From assembly GCF_902477725.1 (NCBI RefSeq), contig NZ_CABSIF010000006.1, positions 205,941-269,940 on the forward strand: a DNA stretch of 64,000 bases, given 5' to 3'. The position numbers and the translations under genes were made by a program. The notes under the pieces are model-generated. The model did no database searches. It saw only the letters and a list, made by a program, of their open reading frames with translations, and had not been told where the DNA came from. Below are positions 50,094-57,861 of this stretch, piece by piece. The first letter of the stretch is position 1; each line of letters begins with the position of its first letter. The stretch comes from an uncultured Desulfovibrio sp. (GTDB taxonomy: Bacteria > Desulfobacterota > Desulfovibrionia > Desulfovibrionales > Desulfovibrionaceae).

Positions 50094-51617
50094 ATGAACA
50101 TGAACTGCAAGTCCTGTACAGGTGGGTCTGCGCTGGCAGAAAAGCTGGTGCTCTGGTACATTCCTCTGGCTTTTGCCGCCTTGTTCATATGGGGCAGCGT
50201 GTTGCAGATGCGCAGCTTTGTCATCAATGATGCGGATTTTGGCTACTTTATCACGCAGATTTGGCGGGTCTGGAACGGCTGGGACTGGCAGGCTCCTTTT
50301 TCCAACGTCTATGAGGGCAAACCCTTTTACGCCCACCATTGCACCCCCCTGACGGCCCTGCTGGCTCCCCTTGTGGGGCCGTGGAAGAGCCCGTACCCCC
50401 TCAGCGTTCTGCAAGGCGTGGCGGTGGGGGCAATGGCCTTTATTCTGCCCCGGCTGGTGCGCGCCCTGCATGAAGAAGCAGACGGCGATACGCCTTCCGG
50501 CAACTGGGTGTGGACGGCAGGTTTTGCGCTGCTTCTTTTCTTTTTTTTCCGCCCGGTGCTCACGCCGTGGTCGCGGCAGGTTCACTACACAACTCTTGTT
50601 ACGCCCATGCTCATGCTGGCCGTGCTCATGCTGCACAAGCGCCGCTGGTGGGCGCTTGCCGGATGCTGCCTTGTGGTCTTTCTGGCGCAGGAACGCGCCG
50701 CGCCCAGTATTTTCTGTCTGGGCATGTATGCCTTTTTGCTGCTGGGCCAGCGGCGTGTCGGCGCGATTTTATGCCTGTGTTCCGGGCTGTGGTTTGCCAC
50801 GGCTACAAAGGTATGGCTGCCCTACATGCGCCAGCTTGCGGGCGCGGGGACGGGCTATGCCTTCAGCAACTTTGTAGATGTGGGCGGACAGTGGAATTTC
50901 AAGCTGCGCTACTATCTGCATCTGCTGGCTTACTCGTGGTTTTTGCCCCTGCTTGGGCGCAAGGCCTTGCTCTGCCTGCTGTGTACCTTGCCCTATCTCG
51001 CCATGGTGGCTGTCTCCGGCTACGGTCATATGTGGGCCATGGCCGGGCAGTATGAGGATTTGCCCGGCGTGTTCCTGATGCTGTCCATCTGCCACGCCTG
51101 CATGTGGGTGCAGGGCAAGCTGCGCCCCGCGTTGTGGAAAAAGCTTCTGCCCGCCGCCGGTGTGGTGATGGCCGTCATAATGCTCTCTACGCAGACAGGC
51201 TGGTATAATCCGGCTGTGACTGTGGCGCGGCTGCTGCAACATCCCGATACCCAGTCGTATGCGCGCCTGCGCGAAGCTCTGGGGCAGTTGCCGGATTTTC
51301 CCCCGACTGTGCGAGTGTGGGCGCAGTCCGGCCTTGGGCCGCACGTATTTTATCCCTATCAGCGCTATACCGCCGACATATCGCACATGGACGGCCCGCT
51401 GAACGACAGCGTGGTGATGATTTCACCCTATGCGGGCACGGCCTACCTTGCGGGCGGCGGGGGCGGGGTGTCGCGCGGGGAATTTGAGCGGGCGGAGGCG
51501 TTTTTTGACGCGCATCCCGATCTTGTCCGCGTAAAGAGCAGCGATGTTCTGGTAATTTATGCAGGAAAGAGTCTTCGCGAAACCCAGCCTGAGCTTGTGC
51601 AGGGGCTGAGTCGGTAG
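50094..51617 (+). CDS. DUF2079 integral membrane protein
   Basis: A 507-residue polytopic protein with about ten hydrophobic segments. It shows DUF2079 features such as FVINDADFGYFITQIWRVWNG, FYAHHCTPLTALLAPL and, later, VLRVWAQSGLGPHVF-type sequence (TVRVWAQSGLGPHVFYPYQRY). The family is related in layout to GT-C glycosyltransferases, with a conserved Asp in the first loop and a C-terminal soluble part. No substrate can be given. The ATG at 50094 is chosen; an upstream TTG at 50076 would add six residues, and neither has a strong ribosome site. It is divergent from the protease gene. Confidence 0.72.
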   Translation: MNMNCKSCTGGSALAEKLVLWYIPLAFAALFIWGSVLQMRSFVINDADFGYFITQIWRVWNGWDWQAPFSNVYEGKPFYAHHCTPLTALLAPLVGPWKSPYPLSVLQGVAVGAMAFILPRLVRALHEEADGDTPSGNWVWTAGFALLLFFFFRPVLTPWSRQVHYTTLVTPMLMLAVLMLHKRRWWALAGCCLVVFLAQERAAPSIFCLGMYAFLLLGQRRVGAILCLCSGLWFATATKVWLPYMRQLAGAGTGYAFSNFVDVGGQWNFKLRYYLHLLAYSWFLPLLGRKALLCLLCTLPYLAMVAVSGYGHMWAMAGQYEDLPGVFLMLSICHACMWVQGKLRPALWKKLLPAAGVVMAVIMLSTQTGWYNPAVTVARLLQHPDTQSYARLREALGQLPDFPPTVRVWAQSGLGPHVFYPYQRYTADISHMDGPLNDSVVMISPYAGTAYLAGGGGGVSRGEFERAEAFFDAHPDLVRVKSSDVLVIYAGKSLRETQPELVQGLSR

Positions 51618-51655
51618 CTGATGTGCGGTTTGCGCGGAAATCTCCGCATCAGTGC

Positions 51656-51684
51656 TTGCTATTCGCAAGATGGTAGTGTATTGA
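51656..51684 (+). promoter_or_regulatory. Candidate sigma-70 promoter of rpsB-tsf
   Basis: TTGCTA (51656-51661) and TATTGA (51679-51684) are separated by 17 bp. They lie about 175 bp before rpsB, leaving a long leader that might carry autoregulation by S2; I see no convincing structure in it. The call is by eye. Confidence 0.4.
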
Positions 51685-51857
51685 CTCCCTTTCCATCAAG
51701 CACACCCAAAGGCAGCGGCCCGGGGTGCCCGGTGGGACGGCGCGTGTGGTGTCGTCCATTTTTTGCGCCCAAGGACGGTTTGCCCCTCCTGGGTGTGGAC
51801 ATCGGGTTGCAGGGTCAGGGCATGGGTGGAAGAAGTTAACCCTTTGGAGGAATCCCA

Positions 51858-52634
51858 ATGGCTTATGTCAGCATGAAGCAAATGCTGGAAACCGGCGTGC
51901 ATTTCGGTCACCAGACCCGCCGCTGGAACCCCAAGATGCGTCCTTACATCTTTGGCGCCCGCAACGGCATCCATATCATCGACCTGCAGCAGACCGTCAA
52001 GCTGTTCCGCGTTGCCTACGACAAAGTGGTCGACACTGTTGCCAAGGGCGGCAAGGTGCTGTTCATCGGTACCAAGCGCCAGGCTCAGGAAGCCGTGGCC
52101 GCTGAAGCTGGCCGCGCCGGTCAGTTCCACGTGACCAACCGTTGGATGGGCGGCACGCTCACCAACTTTGTCACCATCCAGAAGAGCGTGGATCGTCTGA
52201 AGAAGCTGGAAGCCATGTTTGGCGACGGCACCATCAATCGCTACCAGAAGAAGGAAATTCTGCTTCTGGAACGCGAAATGAAAAAGCTCGAGGAAACCTT
52301 GGGCGGTATCAAGAACATGGACCGCACTCCCCAGCTTGCCTTTATCATCGACCCGCACCGTGAAGACATCGCCGTAAAGGAATGCCGCAAGCTCGGCATC
52401 CCGATCGTGGCCGTGACCGACACCAACTGCGACCCCGATGTTATTGACTACATCATCCCCGGCAACGACGACGCCATCCGCGCCATCAAGTTGTTTGTGG
52501 CTGCTTTCGCCGAAGCCTGCATGGAAGGCGAAGCCATGAACAAGGATCACAAGGGCGAAGTCGTCAACGCTGAAGAAGCCATGCAGAAGGCCGAAGCCGC
52601 CGCTTCCGCTCCGGAAGCCGCTCCCGCCGAATAG
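51858..52634 (+). CDS. rpsB: 30S ribosomal protein S2
   Basis: Structural protein of the small subunit. The 258-residue product begins VSMKQMLETGVHFGHQTRRWNPKM and contains YIFGARNGIHIIDLQQTVK, RWMGGTLTNFVTIQKSV, IIDPHREDIAVKECRKLGIP and the typical DTNCDPDVIDYIIPGNDDAIRAIKLF. The C-terminus is Glu/Ala-rich. GGAGG is well placed. It is followed by tsf, the standard pairing. Confidence 0.98.
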   Translation: MAYVSMKQMLETGVHFGHQTRRWNPKMRPYIFGARNGIHIIDLQQTVKLFRVAYDKVVDTVAKGGKVLFIGTKRQAQEAVAAEAGRAGQFHVTNRWMGGTLTNFVTIQKSVDRLKKLEAMFGDGTINRYQKKEILLLEREMKKLEETLGGIKNMDRTPQLAFIIDPHREDIAVKECRKLGIPIVAVTDTNCDPDVIDYIIPGNDDAIRAIKLFVAAFAEACMEGEAMNKDHKGEVVNAEEAMQKAEAAASAPEAAPAE

Positions 52635-52796
52635 CTGGCCTTTCCATATTCCGTATCCTGGGGGCGGCGCAACCTGTAAAGGCTGCGCTGCCCCCGTCTG
52701 GATGAAAGATTGCGCGCCGCGCTTCGCGGAGGCCGCGCAACCGATCAGGCATTTACAAAACTCCGGCTTGGGGCCGGACAGCGTGTGGAGTATACT

Positions 52797-53654
52797 ATGG
52801 CTATCACTGCACAATTGGTTAAAGAACTGCGCGACATGACCGCCGCAGGCATGATGGATTGCAAGAAAGCCCTGGTGGAAGTGGAAGGCGACCTGGAAAA
52901 GGCCGTTGACTGGCTGCGCCAGAAGGGCATGGCCAAGGCTGCCAAAAAGTCTGGCCGCGCCACCAGCGAAGGCCTCGTGACCGTGGCCGCCACTGCCGAC
53001 AACATGCACGTCGCCATGGGTTCGCTGCTTTGCGAAACCGACTTCGTGGCTCGCGGCGAACAGTTCCAGACCATGGCTGCCCGCGTGACCCAGGTCATCC
53101 TTGAAAAGGCTCCTGCCGATGCCGCAGCTCTTGAAGCCCTCTTGGGCGAAGAAGTGACCCAGCTCATCGCCTCCGTGGGCGAAAACATGCAGCTTGGCAA
53201 GTTTGCCCGCTTCAGCAAAAAGAGCGCCAACGACGTGGTGGGTCAGTACATCCACGCCAACGGCAAGATCGGCGTTCTTGTGTACCTGACCTGCGGCAAG
53301 GCCGAAAGCGCCGCCAAGCCCGAAGTGCTGGAACTGGCCAAGAATCTTTCCATGCAGGTTGCCGCCGCCAGCCCCCTGGCTCTTGACGCTGCCAGCCTTG
53401 ATCAGGCCGCTGTGGAACGTGAACGCGAAGTTTACCGCCAGAAGGCCATTGAAGAAGGCAAGCCCGCCCAGATCGTGGACAAGATTGCCGACGGCGCGGT
53501 GAAGAAGTTCCAGAAGGAAGTATGCCTCATGGAACAGCCCTATATCCGCGACGACAAGAAGATTATTTCCGACATCGTGCGCGAAACGGGCAAGACCATC
53601 GGCGACGAAATCACGGTTACCGGTTTCGAACGCATCCAGCTTGCTGCCGAATAG
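52797..53654 (+). CDS. tsf: Elongation factor Ts
   Basis: Nucleotide exchange factor for EF-Tu. The 285-residue product starts AITAQLVKELRDMTAAGMMDCKKAL (signature TGAGMMDCK-like), continues GKATSEG-type sequence (SGRATSEGLVTV) and CETDFVARGEQF, and has the C-terminal KQPYIRDD-type segment EQPYIRDDKKIISDIV. The start at 52797 has GGAG; the longer reading would lack this. The gap to rpsB is 162 bp. pyrH and frr, often next, are not here. Confidence 0.98.
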   Translation: MAITAQLVKELRDMTAAGMMDCKKALVEVEGDLEKAVDWLRQKGMAKAAKKSGRATSEGLVTVAATADNMHVAMGSLLCETDFVARGEQFQTMAARVTQVILEKAPADAAALEALLGEEVTQLIASVGENMQLGKFARFSKKSANDVVGQYIHANGKIGVLVYLTCGKAESAAKPEVLELAKNLSMQVAAASPLALDAASLDQAAVEREREVYRQKAIEEGKPAQIVDKIADGAVKKFQKEVCLMEQPYIRDDKKIISDIVRETGKTIGDEITVTGFERIQLAAE

Positions 53655-53714
53655 GCACAGCGCTGCGCCGGATTACGGCACATAAGTGTACGCCTTCTGG
53701 CCAGGCACGGTTTT

Positions 53715-53737
53715 ATGGGGGGCCTTTGGCCCCCCAT
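53715..53737 (+). terminator. GC-rich hairpin after tsf
   Basis: Perfect 10-bp stem ATGGGGGGCC / GGCCCCCCAT with a TTT loop, 60 bp beyond the tsf stop. The T-run afterwards is weak; a second hairpin with a good T-run follows. Confidence 0.6.
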
Positions 53738-53849
53738 TGCGTTTGACAAAGTCAACGCAACCAGAAATCATGAATCGACAGCGCCTTGCGGTGTTGTCGG
53801 GCGCGAATGGTTTCTTCAAATCCCGCCAGGCGGGAATTGCTGTCTGCTG

Positions 53850-53870
53850 GGGGCCACTGGCCCCTTTTTT
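53850..53870 (+). terminator. Intrinsic terminator before the TerC-type gene
   Basis: GGGGCC-ACT-GGCCCC followed by six Ts. It ends 34 bp before the chosen start of the next gene. Placed there it may end rpsB-tsf read-through or act as an attenuating element for the downstream gene. Confidence 0.75.
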
Positions 53871-53904
53871 ATTACGGAAATGCGGCATGGCCGCCGGAGA
53901 AGAT

Positions 53905-55494
53905 ATGTGGGATCTGGCATGGGTAACTGACCCCGCAGCCTGGGCTGGTCTGGGTACGCTGGTGCTGCTGGAAGTGGTGCTGGGCGTAGACAACCTGGTT
54001 TTTATTTCCATTCTTGTGAACAAACTGCCGCAGGAAAAGAAGCGTCAGGCCTTCATGACCGGCCTTGGGCTTGCCCTGCTCATGCGCATGGTACTGCTGG
54101 CCTTCATGGCGCGGCTGGTTGCCCTCACGGATCCCCTGTTTACCCTGGGCGGGCATGGCTATTCTGCCCGTGATCTTATCCTTATGGCTGGCGGCGTGTT
54201 TTTACTGCTCAAGGGCACCATGGAACTGCATGATAGGCTTGAAGGACACGCGGGCAGGTTCGATACCAGCGGGCCGCAAGCTGGCTACTGGCAGGTGATT
54301 TTTCAGATCATCATTCTGGATGCCGTATTTTCCCTGGATTCCATCATCACGTCCGTGGGCATGGTGGACCATGTGTTCATCATGATGCTGGCGGTGCTGG
54401 CTGCCATGGTCATCATGGTGCTCGCCGCCGCTCCCCTGCTGGAATTTGTGGAGCGCCACCCCACAGTTATCGTGCTGTGCCTGGGATTTTTGCTGATGAT
54501 CGGTCTGAGCCTGCTGGCCGATGGCCTTGGCTACCATATCCCCAAAGGCTATATGTACGCGGCCATTGGATTCTCGGTGCTGGTTGAGGCCTGCAACCAG
54601 TGGGCCTTGCGCAGTCGGCGCAGGCGCTACAGCATGCGCGACATGCGTGAATCCACGGCACGGGTCATTCTGAATCTGCTTGGCGGCGGCGTGCCAGGCG
54701 GCGGCGAGGCGCAGCTGGAGGCAGCGGCGCTGGCTGGCGATGCCGGGGGCCAGCTCTTTGCCCCCATGGAGCGGGACATGGTGGCCCGTGTGATCCGCCT
54801 TGGCGGGCGCACGGCACGTTTTATCATGATCCCGCGCCAGCGCGTGGACTGGCTGGACAGTAACGCCGACCGCGCCACGGTCACGCGTTTTGCCGCGGCC
54901 TCGCGCCTTGCCTGGCTGCCAGTGCTGCGGTGCGACACGGACGAAGTGCTGGGCGTGGTGCATCCCGGTGAAATTCTGCAACAGGAGCAGCAGGGCATAG
55001 GCAACCGCGAGTGGGATCTTAAAACCTACGTGCGCCCCGCGCCCACCATATTCGAGCATACGCCGCTGACGACCCTGCTGGAAGATTTTCGTACCAATCC
55101 CGCGCCGCTGGCCTTTGTGCGGGATGAATACGGCAGCGTTGTGGGCATTATCACCCCTGCGGAACTGCTGAGCGTGCTTGCGGGCCAGATGGGCGACATG
55201 CCCGCCGGGCCGGAGGTTTGCCGCAGACCTGACGGCAGTTGGGTTCTGCCCGGGCGTCTGGCTGTTGACCTGTTTGCAAGCTGGCTTGGGGTGAGCCTGC
55301 CGCGCCGTCTGTTCAGCGCCACCCTCGGGGGGCTCATTATGGAGCGCCTTGGCCGCATACCTGAAAAAGGCGCGCGCCTGCGCTATCAGGGATGGGATCT
55401 GGAGATAACCCGCATGGATCGCCGCCGTATTGACGAAGTGCGGGCGGTCAAGCTGCTGCTGCCCCATGCCGATGGCAAGAAACGCAAGAAATAA
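53905..55494 (+). CDS. TerC-family membrane protein with CBS pair and CorC/HlyC domain
   Basis: A 529-residue protein: an N-terminal TerC domain of about seven membrane helices (LVLLEVVLGVDNLVFISILVNKLP; IIILDAVFSLDSIITSVGMVD, with the conserved acidic residues), then a cytoplasmic CBS pair (residues about 290-420, FIMIPRQRVDWLD and DEYGSVVGIITPAELLSVL) and a CorC_HlyC domain (LPGRLAVDLFASWLGV). TerC proteins are implicated in metal (Mn) export or metalation of exoenzymes. The start at 53905 is chosen because GGAG precedes it and the family opens with a WxxDP-type helix; an ATG at 53887 is possible. Confidence 0.85.
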   Translation: MWDLAWVTDPAAWAGLGTLVLLEVVLGVDNLVFISILVNKLPQEKKRQAFMTGLGLALLMRMVLLAFMARLVALTDPLFTLGGHGYSARDLILMAGGVFLLLKGTMELHDRLEGHAGRFDTSGPQAGYWQVIFQIIILDAVFSLDSIITSVGMVDHVFIMMLAVLAAMVIMVLAAAPLLEFVERHPTVIVLCLGFLLMIGLSLLADGLGYHIPKGYMYAAIGFSVLVEACNQWALRSRRRRYSMRDMRESTARVILNLLGGGVPGGGEAQLEAAALAGDAGGQLFAPMERDMVARVIRLGGRTARFIMIPRQRVDWLDSNADRATVTRFAAASRLAWLPVLRCDTDEVLGVVHPGEILQQEQQGIGNREWDLKTYVRPAPTIFEHTPLTTLLEDFRTNPAPLAFVRDEYGSVVGIITPAELLSVLAGQMGDMPAGPEVCRRPDGSWVLPGRLAVDLFASWLGVSLPRRLFSATLGGLIMERLGRIPEKGARLRYQGWDLEITRMDRRRIDEVRAVKLLLPHADGKKRKK

Positions 55495-55522
55495 AATTGT
55501 TGGGCCGAACTGGTCTGACATG

Positions 55523-55552
55523 TTGACAGCTTGCCGGGTGCGGGCGTAGAGT
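55523..55552 (+). promoter_or_regulatory. Sigma-70 promoter of the ilvBN leader
   Basis: A perfect -35 TTGACA (55523-55528) is followed after 18 bp by TAGAGT (55547-55552), four of six bases of the -10 consensus. The start of transcription would be near 55559, essentially at the first ATG of the leader peptide, so that peptide may be leaderless or start at the second ATG (55566). Confidence 0.55.
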
Positions 55553-55559
55553 TCAAAAC

Positions 55560-55655
55560 ATGAGCATGAACACACAATCTTCTTTCCGCCACGTAGCGCT
55601 GCTATCCATTATGTGCGCCGTAGTAGTACGGTGTCACACTTTGCGCGCGTTCTGA
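55560..55655 (+). CDS. Leader peptide of the ilvBN operon
   Basis: A 31-codon frame (MSMNTQSSFRHVALLSIMCA, then VVVRCH and a short tail) containing Leu-Leu at 14-15, Ile at 17 and three consecutive Val at 21-23. It resembles in kind the enteric ilvB leader, whose Val and Leu codons sense branched-chain amino acids. It ends 27 bp before a strong terminator that precedes ilvB. The Val codons lie in the loop and upper stem of a potential 8-bp hairpin. No clear ribosome site is seen, which is the weak point; the promoter position suggests leaderless translation. Confidence 0.7.
   Translation: MSMNTQSSFRHVALLSIMCAVVVRCHTLRAF
55615..55634 (+). other. Leader hairpin (1:2) covering the Val codons
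   Basis: GCGCCGTA (55615-55622) can pair with TACGGTGT (55627-55634) over 8 bp including two G-U pairs, around a 4-base loop. It would be disrupted by a ribosome stalled on the Val codons. A candidate alternative pairing is ACTTTGCGC just downstream with GCGCGAGT in the terminator, with one bulge; that is weaker than the equivalent in the aromatic leader. Confidence 0.55.
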
Positions 55656-55682
55656 GCAGGGAAGATCCAAGGTAGTATTGCA

Positions 55683-55716
55683 AACCCCGCCGGCGCGAGT
55701 CGGCGGGGTTTTTTTT
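55683..55716 (+). terminator. Attenuator terminator upstream of ilvB
   Basis: Perfect 10-bp stem AACCCCGCCG/CGGCGGGGTT with an 8-base loop, followed by an uninterrupted T-run (55709-55716). It lies 51 bp upstream of the ilvB start and after the leader peptide, so it would cut off the operon unless transcription is rescued. Confidence 0.9.
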
Positions 55717-55767
55717 ATTCCGCACCGCCGCCGACAAGCCTCACCATCGAAAAGGAGTCTTGCGGCG

Positions 55768-57444
55768 ATGTTACGTCTTTCGGGAGCAGAACTCACCATC
55801 CGCCTGCTGGAAAACCAGGGTGTCACGCACATTGCCGGCATCCCGGGCGGTTTCAATCTTCCTCTCTACGATGCCCTCGGGCGCAGTGGAACCATCCGGC
55901 ACATCCTTGCCCGTCATGAACAGGGCGCAGGCTTCATCGCTCAGGGCATGGCAAGAGTCACGGGCCGCCCCGGCGTTATCTTTGCCACTTCCGGCCCCGG
56001 CGCCACCAATACGCTCACGGCGCTCGCCGATGCGCGCATGGATTCCGTGCCTCTGGTCTGCATTACCGGGCAGGTGCCCCTGAACATGATCGGCACCGAT
56101 GCCTTTCAGGAAGTGGACATCTACGGCATGTCCATTCCAGCCACCAAGCACAACTTCATTGTGCGCTCCATTGACGAACTGCTGCGCGTGATTCCCGAGG
56201 CCTTTGCCATTGCCGCTGGCGACCGCCCCGGCCCTGTATTGGTGGACATCCCGCGTGACGTGCAGGTGGCTGTTGCTGAATTGCAGGATCTGCCCGCCGC
56301 CGGAACCCCCGCTCCCTTGCCCCAGCCAGACCCGCAGGCCCTTGCCCGCGCGGCGGAAATGATGAACGCCGCAAAGCGCCCCCTGTTGTTGCTGGGCGGT
56401 GGCACGTCTTCACCAGAGGCTTCGGCGGCGGTGGTTTCCTTTATGGAGGCCCGTCGCATCCCTGCCGTCATGTCCCTGCGCGGGCTGGGCACGGTGCCGC
56501 ACGGGCACGAACTGGCCGTGGGCATGCTTGGCATGCATGGAGCGCGCGCTTCCAACATGCTGGTGGACGAATGCGATCTGCTCATGGTTGTGGGCGCTCG
56601 TCTTGGCGACCGCGCGACGGGCAGGCTGGACGGTTTTTGCCCCAAGACGGGCCTTGTCCATATTGATATCGATGCCTGCGAGGTGGGCAAGCTGCGTATT
56701 CCGCAGGTGGGTATTACGGCGGATGCGGCAGAGGCTCTCACGGCCCTGCTGCCCCTGTTGCGCAAGACAGACCACGAGCCGTGGCTCGAGCGCGTGGCCG
56801 CATGCAAGGCGGAGCACGGCCTGCGTTTTGACCGCACGGATGAGGTCTGTTCGCCCTACGGCATCATCAGGCACGTGGCGGACGCCCTGCACGGCAAGGG
56901 CATTGTGAGCACAGACGTGGGCCAGCACCAGATGCGCGTGGCTCAGGCCTACCCCATGATGCAGCCCCGGCAGTGGCTCACATCCGGCGGGCTGGGAACA
57001 ATGGGCTTTGGCCTGCCTGCCGCCATAGGCGCTGCGCTGGCAAAGCCGGAGGAAACCGTGGTCTGTTTTTCCGGTGATGGCAGCCTGCTCATGAATATTC
57101 AGGAAATGGCCACGGCTGTTGAAAATCAGGCCAACGTCAAGATTATCCTGTGCAACAACGATGGACTTGGGCTGGTGCAGCAACAGCAGGATCTGTTCTT
57201 TGGAGGGCGGCTGTTCGGCTCGGCTTTCACGGCAGGCACGGACTTTGTGCGTATTGCCCAAGGCTTTGGCATGCCGGCCATCTGTCTTAACAACGAGCGC
57301 GACCCCAGGGCCGTGCTGGAAAAGGCCCTGGGCACGCCCGGCCCATGCCTGCTTGAAGTGCGCATGAGCGCAGAAGAAAAAGTTTTTCCCATGGTGCCGC
57401 CAGGAGCGGCAAACAGTCAGATGATAGAGGGGGTTAACGCATGA
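55768..57444 (+). CDS. ilvB: Acetolactate synthase large subunit
   Basis: First shared step of valine, leucine and isoleucine synthesis: TPP- and FAD-dependent condensation of pyruvate. The 558-residue product has the N-terminal THIAGIPGGFNLPLYDAL, catalytic Glu in ARHEQGAGFIAQGMARVTG, a central FAD domain, and the C-terminal TPP motif beginning CFSGDGSLLMNIQEMATAVE and ending with NN. Length is normal. AAAGGAG lies 11 bp before the ATG at 55768; a longer ORF reads back through the terminator and is rejected. ilvN overlaps its end by 4 bp. Confidence 0.95.
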   Translation: MLRLSGAELTIRLLENQGVTHIAGIPGGFNLPLYDALGRSGTIRHILARHEQGAGFIAQGMARVTGRPGVIFATSGPGATNTLTALADARMDSVPLVCITGQVPLNMIGTDAFQEVDIYGMSIPATKHNFIVRSIDELLRVIPEAFAIAAGDRPGPVLVDIPRDVQVAVAELQDLPAAGTPAPLPQPDPQALARAAEMMNAAKRPLLLLGGGTSSPEASAAVVSFMEARRIPAVMSLRGLGTVPHGHELAVGMLGMHGARASNMLVDECDLLMVVGARLGDRATGRLDGFCPKTGLVHIDIDACEVGKLRIPQVGITADAAEALTALLPLLRKTDHEPWLERVAACKAEHGLRFDRTDEVCSPYGIIRHVADALHGKGIVSTDVGQHQMRVAQAYPMMQPRQWLTSGGLGTMGFGLPAAIGAALAKPEETVVCFSGDGSLLMNIQEMATAVENQANVKIILCNNDGLGLVQQQQDLFFGGRLFGSAFTAGTDFVRIAQGFGMPAICLNNERDPRAVLEKALGTPGPCLLEVRMSAEEKVFPMVPPGAANSQMIEGVNA

Positions 57445-57737
57445 ACGGTTCCGTCACGAACGCGCTTACAACTTTGCACTTGAGCGTCAACAATCATCCT
57501 GGTGTGCTTTCGCACGTGTGCGGCCTCTTTGCTGGCCGTGCCTACAACCTTGAAGGCGTGCTTGTTACGCCGGAAGCAGACGGCGATACCTGCCGCATGT
57601 GGCTGGTGGTCAAGGACGACGGGCGCATGGAGCAGATAGTCAAGCAGGTGCGCAAGCTGCACGATGTGCTGGATGTGCAGGTGGGGCATGCGGAACCGAC
57701 GGTCTTCAACCGTCTGGCTGGTTGCCTTGAATGCTGA
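57441..57737 (+). CDS. ilvN: Acetolactate synthase small (regulatory) subunit
   Basis: ACT-domain subunit that stimulates the large subunit and mediates valine feedback. The 98-residue product has the ACT pattern TLHLSVNNHPGVLSHVCGLF, GRAYNLEGVLVTP and a closing RKLHDVLDVQVGH helix-strand. It is the short IlvN form without the C-terminal second domain found in IlvH. The start overlaps ilvB by 4 bp (ATGA), so translation is coupled. Confidence 0.92.
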   Translation: MNGSVTNALTTLHLSVNNHPGVLSHVCGLFAGRAYNLEGVLVTPEADGDTCRMWLVVKDDGRMEQIVKQVRKLHDVLDVQVGHAEPTVFNRLAGCLEC

Positions 57738-57743
57738 ATAAGA

Positions 57744-57782
57744 GCAGGGCGCGGTGCATACCAACATAACACCGCGCCCTGC
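57744..57782 (+). terminator. Hairpin at the end of ilvBN
   Basis: Perfect 13-bp inverted repeat GCAGGGCGCGGTG with its complement, 7 bp beyond the ilvN stop. No T-run follows, so it may act as a weak or factor-aided terminator. It lies between ilvN and a convergent gene. Confidence 0.6.
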
Positions 57783-57861
57783 GTAACAGGCTGTCCACGG
57801 GCTGTGCCCCTATCTGCCTGCGTTTGATGGACGCGCTGGCAGATCGGGGTGCAGCCATTTT

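Noticed and set aside
51696..53255. A 519-codon minus-strand open frame
   Set aside because: Antisense to rpsB and tsf, both certain genes. The composition is typical of a reverse-frame shadow.
55560..55767. T-box riboswitch before ilvB
   Set aside because: No T-box sequence or specifier stem is seen. The leader peptide with branched-chain codons explains the terminator better.
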